Shown here piece after piece: positions 31,890 to 38,723 of a stretch of DNA of 41,069 bases (position 1 is the stretch's first letter; each line of letters begins with the position of its first letter). The notes under the pieces are model-generated. The model searched no databases. It was not told the origin of the DNA and was given only the letters and a program-made list of their open reading frames with translations. The translations under genes and the position numbers were made by a program. Source of the stretch: Clostridia bacterium (lineage in GTDB: Bacteria > Bacillota > Clostridia > Oscillospirales > CAG-272); assembly GCA_017938205.1 (NCBI GenBank), contig JAGBCA010000031.1, positions 1 to 41,069 of the forward strand, written 5' to 3'.

Positions 31890-33326
31890 TTACAGACCGA
31901 GCTTGAAGGGATTCATGATCCCGTTGGGGTCAAGCTGCTTCTTCAGTCCCTCGAATACCTGCATTGCAGGTCCGTACTGCTCCTTCATCAAGCGGCCGAG
32001 CTTGATGCCGACACCGTGATGGTCGTTCACTACGCCGCCGTGCGCAAGCGCCGCTCTGACACCGCAGGTCCAGATCTGCTGATGCAAACGAAGAGCCTCT
32101 ACGGGATCCTGGGGCACGTCCTTACCCTCAACGATAAAGCGGTCATATACCATTGCGCCCCACTCATACCAATGCGAGAAGTGCGCGATAAACTTCGCCT
32201 GCGGGAAGTTGGATTCGATGGCGTTCTTCATTGCCCAATAGATCTCTTCGATCTTATCGTAGGGCGCGATGGTATCCATCGTGCCGAACATCTGCGGAAT
32301 GTCCATCATATGGCCGGGATAGAAGAAGGTGATCTTTTCCTTCCACCACTTCTCACCGTACTCGGAACCGAGATCCTCTGCGCCGTACTTTTTGAAGGTA
32401 TCCAGTAGCAGCTTCTCTTCTACCTCCACAAGCTCCTTGCAGCCCTCGATCGCCACGTTCATAAACGCACCTTTGCGCGCCACGCCGACGATCTTCTTGA
32501 TAAGAGATGCGGTCTCCGCCTCGTCATACAGACGCATAACGGAGGGCTTGAACTTCTGAAGAAGCTCTCGCGATGCCTGGAACGCGCCGTGCATATCCTG
32601 GAAAAGGAAGCCTCTGAAGCGGCGCTCCTCGGGCATATCGTAGATACGCATCTGCGCCTTGGTGATGATGCCGAGCGTTCCCTCCGAGCCGATAAAGATC
32701 TGGTTCAGATCGGGGCCTGCCGCGTGCTTGGGCGCGGGGCTGGTCTCGATAATATCACCGTTGGGAAGAACGACCTCCATCTTCAGCACCATATCGTCGA
32801 TCTTGCCGTACTTCGTGGAGCAAACGCCGATGCCTCTGTGCGCAAGGAAGCCGCCGACGGTGGAGCAGGTCAAGGAAGAAGGATAGTGCATCGTTGCCTT
32901 TCCGACCTCGTTGGCCGCCCATTCGATGTGCTTATAGATCGCACCCGTGCCGCACTCTATGTACATTCCCTCGGTGTTTACCTCGTAGATCTGATTCATA
33001 CGCTTGGTGTCCAGAAGGATACCGCCGCAAACGGGAATGGCGCCGCCCTGCGTGCCGCCACCTGCGCCCCAGGTGGTTACGGGGAGCTTATAATAGTTCG
33101 CGATCTTCACGACCTTGGAAACCTCGGTGGCATCCTTGGGAGAAACGATGAAGTCTGCCTCAGGCATACGCTCTCCTCTGTCCGCCCACATACGGGACAA
33201 CCAATAGTAGTCCACACTATGCGTCACCTTGTCGATCTGTCTGACCGAGCAATTCTCCACGCCAACGGCGTCCTCAAGCTCGGTCAAGATCATCGAAAAC
33301 AAAAATTCGTTCATTTTGATCTGCAT
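31890..33326 (-). CDS. FAD-linked oxidase (GlcD/AGPS-like)
   Basis: 478 residues of the PCMH/VAO FAD-binding family. The FAD domain shows IVSPKDATEVSKVVKIANYY, WGAGGGTQGGA and GTGAIYKHIEWAA, followed by SLTCSTVGGFLAHRGIGVCS and DLNQIFIGSEGTLGIITKA; the C-terminal end DHHGVGIKLGRLMKE and LDPNGIMNPFKLGL is shared by hydroxyacid dehydrogenases and alkyl-DHAP synthase. With the Fe-S protein and Etf of the same operon it resembles Etf-linked lactate/glycolate dehydrogenases. Start at 33326 is supported by GAGGAG 10 bases upstream. First gene of the operon. Confidence 0.88.
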   Translation of the reverse strand: MQIKMNEFLFSMILTELEDAVGVENCSVRQIDKVTHSVDYYWLSRMWADRGERMPEADFIVSPKDATEVSKVVKIANYYKLPVTTWGAGGGTQGGAIPVCGGILLDTKRMNQIYEVNTEGMYIECGTGAIYKHIEWAANEVGKATMHYPSSLTCSTVGGFLAHRGIGVCSTKYGKIDDMVLKMEVVLPNGDIIETSPAPKHAAGPDLNQIFIGSEGTLGIITKAQMRIYDMPEERRFRGFLFQDMHGAFQASRELLQKFKPSVMRLYDEAETASLIKKIVGVARKGAFMNVAIEGCKELVEVEEKLLLDTFKKYGAEDLGSEYGEKWWKEKITFFYPGHMMDIPQMFGTMDTIAPYDKIEEIYWAMKNAIESNFPQAKFIAHFSHWYEWGAMVYDRFIVEGKDVPQDPVEALRLHQQIWTCGVRAALAHGGVVNDHHGVGIKLGRLMKEQYGPAMQVFEGLKKQLDPNGIMNPFKLGL

Positions 33327-33367
33327 GTTGAAAATCTCCTCATTTTTATATATTATCGGATGCTTTC

Positions 33368-33396
33368 ATTATAACATCATCCGCTCCGTCCTGCAA
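33368..33396 (-). promoter_or_regulatory. Promoter of the 14-gene sugar operon
   Basis: Minus strand: TTGCAG (33396-33391), 17-base spacer, TATAAT (33373-33368), about 42 bases before the first ATG. No other strong promoter was seen inside the operon. Confidence 0.65.
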
Positions 33397-33424
33397 CCGC
33401 ATTTCAAAAATTTATTTTAAAATC

Positions 33425-33453
33425 TTGACTTTTTTCAGAAAAAATGATAAAAT
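33425..33453 (+). promoter_or_regulatory. Promoter of RpiR regulator gene
   Basis: TTGACT (33425-33430), 17-base spacer, TAAAAT (33448-33453). It shows that a TTG at 33425 cannot be the translation start of the regulator. Confidence 0.75.
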
Positions 33454-33455
33454 AA

Positions 33456-33470
33456 TGGAAAAAATTTTCA
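33456..33470. promoter_or_regulatory. Possible RpiR operator
   Basis: TGGAAAAAATTTTCA is an imperfect palindrome between the -10 and the ribosome site of the RpiR gene. RpiR/MurR-type sites are often TGAAA...TTTCA palindromes. It is A/T rich, so chance is possible. Confidence 0.35.
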
Positions 33471-33484
33471 TTACGAGGTCAAAG

Positions 33485-34324
33485 ATGGAATCCATCGTAC
33501 ATAAAATCCGTTTTTCCCTGAGCTCCATGGGTCCTGCGGAGAAAAAGATCGCGAATTATCTTCTCCAGCACACGGGCGAGATCATCGATATTTCGATCTC
33601 GGAGCTTGCCAAGCAATGCGGCTGCGGCGATGCCACGATCGTGCGCTTTTCAAGGCGTCTTGGGCTGACGGGATATCAAGAGCTGAAGCTCGGTATCGCG
33701 GCAGAGGTGAACGCATCCTCCAGCATTAGTGCAGAGATCGAAAAGGGCGACAGCTGCTTTGAAATATTTAAAAAGAGGATCGTGGATATATCCAATTCCC
33801 TCTCCAGCACGGAAACGGTGCTGGACGAGGCGGCGCTCGACCGCGCCTCCTCGGTGATCAGCAAGGGGGATCGCATCGTGATCTTCGGGCTTGGCAACTC
33901 AGCCGCGATCGCACAGGATGCGGCGCACAAATTCCTACGCCTCGGACTTTCCGCGCAGGCTTGCTGTGACAACCATATGCAGGCCATCATCGCCTCGCAC
34001 CTGAAGCGCGGCAACGTGGCGATCGGCATTTCGCACTCCGGCGCCTCCAAGGACATCGTGGAGGCGCTGCGGCTGAGCAAGGCCTGCGGTGCGACCACGA
34101 TCTGCGTGACGAACCACGGCGCTTCTCCCTTGGCGGAGACGGCGGAGATCCGTCTTTTCACAAAATCCGAGGAAACGAAGCATTCGATCCTCGCCATGAG
34201 CTCGCGCATTGCGCAGCTCGCGATCCTCGACAGCATCTACACCCACATCGTTCTGAACTCCTCGAAGCCCTCAAAGCAAGCGATCTACAACACGGAATTT
34301 GCTTTGCAGGATAAGAAATACTAA
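33485..34324 (+). CDS. RpiR/MurR-family regulator
   Basis: 279 residues. N-terminal HTH_6: ANYLLQHTGEIIDISISELA then QCGCGDATIVRFSRRLGLTG; C-terminal SIS domain with IVIFGLGNSAAIAQDAAHKF and GISHSGASKDIVEAL, which binds sugar phosphates. The ATG at 33485 is chosen because GAGGT lies 5 bases upstream and the promoter occupies the earlier in-frame sequence. It is divergent from the 14-gene operon and is its probable regulator; MurR of this family responds to MurNAc 6-phosphate. Confidence 0.92.
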   Translation: MESIVHKIRFSLSSMGPAEKKIANYLLQHTGEIIDISISELAKQCGCGDATIVRFSRRLGLTGYQELKLGIAAEVNASSSISAEIEKGDSCFEIFKKRIVDISNSLSSTETVLDEAALDRASSVISKGDRIVIFGLGNSAAIAQDAAHKFLRLGLSAQACCDNHMQAIIASHLKRGNVAIGISHSGASKDIVEALRLSKACGATTICVTNHGASPLAETAEIRLFTKSEETKHSILAMSSRIAQLAILDSIYTHIVLNSSKPSKQAIYNTEFALQDKKY

Positions 34325-34377
34325 AAAAGCAAGCGCTTTTCCCTTTTCATTTTTGGGATATGCGCTTGCTTTTTTTC
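34325..34377 (+). terminator. Terminator of RpiR gene
   Basis: AGCAAGCGC (34328-34336) pairs with GCGCTTGCT (34362-34370), with an inner TCCC/GGGA pairing and a T7 tail. It starts right after the stop codon. Confidence 0.85.
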
Positions 34378-34486
34378 TGTCAGTCCGCGCTGCTTCTTTG
34401 CAGCTGAGAGGGCGAAAATCCGTACCGCTCTCTGAACGCACGGGCGGAACGTACACAAAGAAATAAGTAAAAGCTTTCATATCTAT

Positions 34487-34527
34487 AAAAAACGCGGCTA
34501 CCGCTTTTGCCGGTAGCCGCGTTTTTT
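34487..34527 (-). terminator. Terminator of second AraC gene
   Basis: A perfect 11-base stem CGCGGCTACCG / CGGTAGCCGCG with A6 and T6 flanks. It shares its core with the terminator at 17064. The 100 bases between it and the RpiR terminator hold nothing recognisable. Confidence 0.85.
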
Positions 34528-34557
34528 GTGATTTTATAAACTTAATCTTTCATTTTG

Positions 34558-35313
34558 TTATTTAAAGTCCCTTGATGGAGGGCGACCGGTTCTTTTTTTG
34601 TAGATGGACGAAAAGTATTTTGCATCGTTAAAGCCGGAGAGGGTTGCAACATCCTGAATTGAATAATAGCCGGTTTTGAGAAGTGAGATTGCGTGATCTA
34701 TACGCATATCGTTAAGGTATTCAAGAGGCTTTTTATTAAACGCGGTTTTAAAAAGCCTGCGAAGGTATACCGTGCTTGCGCCTATATGCGCGGCTACCGA
34801 TTCTATTGTAGTCTGTGGACTGTTGAAATTCTCGTGCAGATAGTCAAGTGCAAGTTGAAGCTTTTTGGGCTTTGTTTTAGACGCCTTCTGCTCCTCTTGA
34901 ATTTCAATCTGCTCGAGAATTTTATGAAATATAGAGTACATTCTATGCTTATATCCCGTTGCCTTAGTGCGCCACACTCTTGAGATTTCGTAGAAAAGTC
35001 TTTCGAAAACATCGGGATTTTTCGGCGAGAATATTTCCATTTCCTTAAGACTTGTGCTTTCGAGATAAAAATGTACTACGAGAACATCCTCCGATTTATT
35101 AGCTATTATCGTGTAGTCGTAGTTTGCGGGAATGAAAACTACGTCGTTCTTATTTACGGCATATTCCTTATCTTCGTGGCGGTAAAGAGCGTTTCCGTTT
35201 ACGCGAAACGAAAGGGCATCAAATTTACGCGCTTGGGCATAAGCCGTTCCCTTTTTCCATGAAATAGAAAATGCACTGTCTATTTTTATGCTGTAAGAAT
35301 TAAAATCAATCAT
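34558..35313 (-). CDS. AraC-family regulator of the second sugar cluster
   Basis: 251 residues from the ATG at 35313. N-terminal cupin-like domain (AVNKNDVVFIPANYDYTII) and C-terminal double helix-turn-helix (TIESVAAHIGASTVYLRRLF and SIQDVATLSGFNDAKYFSSI). The reading frame is open further upstream to 35388, but a consensus promoter lies in that part and its -10 is only 6 bases from this ATG, so the mRNA is probably leaderless. It is divergent from the TIM-barrel/SIS/kinase operon and is its likely activator. More AT-rich by eye than the genes before 34 kb. Confidence 0.88.
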   Translation of the reverse strand: MIDFNSYSIKIDSAFSISWKKGTAYAQARKFDALSFRVNGNALYRHEDKEYAVNKNDVVFIPANYDYTIIANKSEDVLVVHFYLESTSLKEMEIFSPKNPDVFERLFYEISRVWRTKATGYKHRMYSIFHKILEQIEIQEEQKASKTKPKKLQLALDYLHENFNSPQTTIESVAAHIGASTVYLRRLFKTAFNKKPLEYLNDMRIDHAISLLKTGYYSIQDVATLSGFNDAKYFSSIYKKRTGRPPSRDFK

Positions 35314-35319
35314 GCCTCG

Positions 35320-35348
35320 ATTATAACAGAAAAAAATTGGCTTGTCAA
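35320..35348 (-). promoter_or_regulatory. Consensus promoter abutting the AraC start codon
   Basis: Minus strand: TTGACA (35348-35343), 17-base spacer, TATAAT (35325-35320), then CGAGGC and the ATG at 35313. Transcription would begin at or within a base or two of the ATG. Confidence 0.8.
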
Positions 35349-35400
35349 GATATAGGCCAATTAGTTTCGAAATTTCTACCCACTCCATCCGTTTTTTAGG

Positions 35401-35430
35401 TTGTGCGATTTTTGTTTTTTATGCTATAAT
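35401..35430 (+). promoter_or_regulatory. Promoter of second sugar cluster
   Basis: TTGTGC (35401-35406), 18-base spacer, extended -10 TGCTATAAT ending at 35430. The -35 is weak, as expected for an activator-dependent promoter. Confidence 0.65.
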
Positions 35431-35435
35431 AGCAT
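35421..35435. promoter_or_regulatory. 15-bp palindrome over the -10 box
   Basis: ATGCTAT-A-ATAGCAT is a perfect palindrome centred on the -10 of the cluster promoter. It is a candidate operator for a repressor in addition to the AraC protein. Confidence 0.5.
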
Positions 35436-35463
35436 AAGAAATCAATTTGTAAGGAGATTTATT

Positions 35464-36495
35464 ATGGGAATCAAACACACGGCTGTAAGCTACTATGGAT
35501 TCAATTACGTAGAACACGCAGAGAAAGATTTTATTGAAATGAAGGAGCACGGATGCGATACTGTTATTCTTGCAATAACAGAGTTCGATATGGACTTCTG
35601 GTTTCCCAATATCAACAATATCGTAAAAACTGCGCACAAGGTCGGACTTCGCTGTATCGCAGATACCTGGGGCATCGGTAAATACTTTGGCGGCGAGCAG
35701 GTTTCTCTCTTCCTTCAAAACAATATTCATCACCGCCAGGTTTCGGCTTATACGGGTGAGGTTCTCAACGCAGCTTGCTTCAACACAAATTCCTTCCGTG
35801 ATTATTTCACCAATATCTGCCTTAAGCTTGCCAGAGAAACCGAGGTGGACGGATTTTTTTGGGATGAGCCGCACTACGCATACCCCAAGTCATACGCTTC
35901 GATAACCGGAGGTGCGGGTGACGACTGGGCTTGCAGATGCCCCGAATGCATGAGGAAGTTTGAGGACTATTACGGTTACGAAATGCCGAAGTTTATGAAC
36001 GACGACGTAAAGCAGTTCCGTTGGCGCGAGGCGCTCAAAACGCTTGCAGACTGCTCCAAGGCTCTCAAGGAAGTAAATCCTAACCTCGAAATTACCTGCT
36101 GCGTTCACGCAACCAAGAATACCTATTACGTTACCGAGCTTCGCGGCTACGATAACTGGGAGATGGTAGCGGCTTGTCCTTATTTTGACGTGTTCTCTAC
36201 CACTATCATTAACTGGTCTCTGCCCGAAAGCTTCTTCAAGGAAATCACCGAAAGAACCGTAAGAATAGCAAAGAAATACGGCAAGCAGTCGGAAAGATGG
36301 CTGATGGGCTACAACGCACAGCCCGAGGACTTTAAGCAGATCGATAAGATTGTTGATCTGTACGAATCAATGGGCGTTGACAGGCTTGCAACCTGGACGT
36401 ATCGCGGAGGCCTTGGCACGAGCGTTGCGGCTCCCGATCCCATAAAGCTCTGGGATGCCATTGGAGAGAATTACAAGAGGGTGCTTAAAAAATGA
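35464..36495 (+). CDS. Glycosidase-like TIM-barrel protein of unknown function
   Basis: 343 residues from the ATG at 35464, which has AAGGAG 7 bases upstream; the frame is open 63 bases further but covers the promoter. I do not recognise the exact family. It reads like a (beta/alpha)8 glycoside hydrolase: DTVILAITEFDMDFW, CIADTWGIGKYFGG, VDGFFWDEPHY (the Glu is a candidate acid/base) and the CRCPECMRKFEDYYG loop that follows such a strand in many GH-A type proteins. No signal peptide, so a cytoplasmic sugar derivative is the likely substrate. Overlaps the SIS gene by 4 bases. Confidence 0.75.
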   Translation: MGIKHTAVSYYGFNYVEHAEKDFIEMKEHGCDTVILAITEFDMDFWFPNINNIVKTAHKVGLRCIADTWGIGKYFGGEQVSLFLQNNIHHRQVSAYTGEVLNAACFNTNSFRDYFTNICLKLARETEVDGFFWDEPHYAYPKSYASITGGAGDDWACRCPECMRKFEDYYGYEMPKFMNDDVKQFRWREALKTLADCSKALKEVNPNLEITCCVHATKNTYYVTELRGYDNWEMVAACPYFDVFSTTIINWSLPESFFKEITERTVRIAKKYGKQSERWLMGYNAQPEDFKQIDKIVDLYESMGVDRLATWTYRGGLGTSVAAPDPIKLWDAIGENYKRVLKK

Positions 36496-37193
36496 GCGAA
36501 TATTTGGGTAAGATTACGAGTGTTCTTGAGAGAATCGAAACCGAGGAGGCAGACAAGCTCTCCGAGGCGGCAAAACTCGTTGCCGATACTATAAAGAAGG
36601 ATGGACTCATCTTCACCTTCGGCTGCGGGCATTCACATCTTCCGGGACTCGACGCATTTTACCGTGCGGGAGGACTTGCAAACGTTTCGCCTATGCTTGA
36701 TACCGACCTTATGCTTCACAACGGCGCGGCCAAATCAAGCAGAATGGAAAAAATGAGCGGTATTGCCGCAGAGGTTTTCAGAAGATATACTCCCTGTGAG
36801 AACGATGTAATTTTCATTTTTTCTGCATCGGGCAAGAATCAGGTGCCCGTAGAAATGGCAGACGAAGCAAAAAAAAGAGGTGTGAAGTGCATTGGCATTT
36901 CCTCTATGGAATATGCAGACCGCGGCGGAAAGCTTCACGAGCACGTGGACATCGCTATAGACTGCAAGGTTCCCTATGGTGACGCTTGTCTGGCGGTAGG
37001 CGAGGCAACGATGGGCGGACTTTCCACCTATACCGCCTGCTTTATACTCAATACCTGCCTTATAAACGGTGCAAAAGCAGCTCTTGCGGAGGGCGTTCGT
37101 CCTCCCGTATATCTCAGCGGAAACGTTGAGGGAGGCCGCGAGCATAATATCGTGCTTGAAAATATGTATATGGGCAAGGTAAAGCACTTATGA
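36492..37193 (+). CDS. SIS-domain sugar-phosphate isomerase-like protein
   Basis: 233 residues, a single SIS domain of the UPF0309 type: LIFTFGCGHSHLPGLDAFYR, VIFIFSASGKNQVPVEMADE and GEATMGGLSTYTACF. Proteins of this type are found in sugar catabolic operons and bind phosphosugars; the reaction is not established. It is coupled by 4-base overlaps to the TIM-barrel gene and the kinase gene. Confidence 0.85.
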   Translation: MSEYLGKITSVLERIETEEADKLSEAAKLVADTIKKDGLIFTFGCGHSHLPGLDAFYRAGGLANVSPMLDTDLMLHNGAAKSSRMEKMSGIAAEVFRRYTPCENDVIFIFSASGKNQVPVEMADEAKKRGVKCIGISSMEYADRGGKLHEHVDIAIDCKVPYGDACLAVGEATMGGLSTYTACFILNTCLINGAKAALAEGVRPPVYLSGNVEGGREHNIVLENMYMGKVKHL

Positions 37194-38038
37194 GCAAGAT
37201 AGCGGTAATAGGCATCGTAGGAAATTCGGTTTTTCTTGAGGTCGATAAATTTCACGAGGGCGGCGAAACAGTAGAAGCAAAATCCGTTCATTTTGAGCTT
37301 GGCGGCAAAGGATTTAACCAGGCGGTTGCGGCCGCACGATACGGTGCAGAGGTTTCCTTTCTTGCCGCTGTGGGAAGCGACAGCTTCGGCGCGGTAAGGA
37401 GCTTTCTCGAAAACGAATCCATCAAGGCGTATCTTTCCAAAAAAGAGCAACAAACCGCATTTGCCTCTATCGTGACGGATAAAATCGGAAGCAATCACGT
37501 AACCGTATATCAAGGCGCTCAGCTTTCAGGAAATGACGTTTCTTCGTTTGAAAACGAAATCAAAGGCGCGGATATTCTTCTTTTGAATAACGAGGTTACG
37601 GAAGAGGTAAATCTTCGAGCTATAGAGATTGCGAAAAGGTACGGAGTGAGGGTTGTGCTCAACCCCGCTCCCGCAAGACAAACATCCCAATACATACTTG
37701 AAAACGTTGATTTGTTCACACCGAACGAGCATGAAACGCTCGGAATTGAAGAAAAGGAAAACGTTGTTATCACAGTCGGAAAGCGCGGTTGTATCATCAA
37801 ATCCGAAAATAATAAAAGCATTCCTGCGGTAAGCGTTGCAAGGGTAGTTGATACCACGGGGGCGGGCGATACCTTCAACGGTGTGCTTGCGGCTTCGCTC
37901 GCAGAGGGGAATACGCTTACCGAAGCGGTAACGGCGGCAAACATTGCATCGTCGATCGGTGTTACCAGAAGATACGCCGTATCGTCGATTCCCACAAAAA
38001 AAGAAATTGAGGAGATCATGAAATGCAAAAGGGATTAA
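37190..38038 (+). CDS. Ribokinase-like PfkB sugar kinase
   Basis: 282 residues. FELGGKGFNQAVAAARYGAE is the first PfkB signature and DTTGAGDTFNGVLAASLAEG the catalytic one with the base Asp. The NPAPARQT segment is typical of ribokinases. Substrate unknown; it would phosphorylate the sugar released or isomerised by its neighbours. The next gene starts 16 bases before its stop. Confidence 0.9.
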   Translation: MSKIAVIGIVGNSVFLEVDKFHEGGETVEAKSVHFELGGKGFNQAVAAARYGAEVSFLAAVGSDSFGAVRSFLENESIKAYLSKKEQQTAFASIVTDKIGSNHVTVYQGAQLSGNDVSSFENEIKGADILLLNNEVTEEVNLRAIEIAKRYGVRVVLNPAPARQTSQYILENVDLFTPNEHETLGIEEKENVVITVGKRGCIIKSENNKSIPAVSVARVVDTTGAGDTFNGVLAASLAEGNTLTEAVTAANIASSIGVTRRYAVSSIPTKKEIEEIMKCKRD

Positions 38039-38718
38039 ATTATTTGCTTGATAAATATTCCGTAGGAACCGAAGCGATTCTTTCCCCCGACGGAAAAACG
38101 GTAAAAATCAACGGGGAGAACGTTCCCGTGCTCGCTTGGGAAAGCGAGAGAAGATTCATAGAGCTTCGCGGTCTTGTCATGACGGGAAGACTCGGAAATA
38201 TGTGCACCTACCGTATAGGTCATACCGCGAAAAAGGGCACTTGCCTTTTTGAGCTTCTCGCAAGAGAAATCGGTATTCTTGAGTTCACTGTAAACTCTAA
38301 AACAACCGAGATTTTTGCAATAGCGGGAAACAACACTATGAACTGCATCGTCGAAACGGAAAACGGATGCGTTTGCACGATTGAGCTTGGAGCAACCCTC
38401 GAGGAGGGAGAGAAGGATATTGACAAGCACGAAATCATCACCGATTCGGGTGTTGCCTGCGACAGAGTGGTTGATACGCAGATGCCGCAGCAATCCATCT
38501 ACGTATACGGCAAAAAGCAGGAGGCATACATGGATACCGATGCTGAGCTTTATGGCTACAAGGAATGTGAAATCAATACAATAAGAGCAACGTTTGCAAA
38601 CGCAAAAAGCCCAGAGATTTGTAAAGAAAAATGTGCAAAATGGGCGCATATAGAGAAGGTATTGGCTGCCGCTAAAGCTTCTCTTGATACACTTGAAAAC
38701 ATTAAGGTGGAGGTGTGA
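38023..38718 (+). CDS. Protein of unknown function, 231 residues, in sugar cluster
   Basis: I do not recognise this gene. It has no signal peptide or membrane segment. The part from about 100 to 200 (NCIVETENGCVCTIELGATL and later beta-rich sequence) has the flavour of a stand-alone C-terminal domain of Gfo/Idh/MocA oxidoreductases, and a full oxidoreductase gene follows. It overlaps the kinase gene by 16 bases and the ribosome site of the next gene lies at its 3' end, so it is part of the operon. It may be a subunit or accessory partner of that oxidoreductase. Confidence 0.75.
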   Translation: MQKGLNYLLDKYSVGTEAILSPDGKTVKINGENVPVLAWESERRFIELRGLVMTGRLGNMCTYRIGHTAKKGTCLFELLAREIGILEFTVNSKTTEIFAIAGNNTMNCIVETENGCVCTIELGATLEEGEKDIDKHEIITDSGVACDRVVDTQMPQQSIYVYGKKQEAYMDTDAELYGYKECEINTIRATFANAKSPEICKEKCAKWAHIEKVLAAAKASLDTLENIKVEV

Positions 38719-38723
38719 GAGTT

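Noticed and set aside
34271-34480. Minus-strand open frame of 69 codons between the RpiR and AraC genes
   Set aside because: It passes through the RpiR terminator and the end of the RpiR gene, lacks a ribosome site and has no recognisable features.
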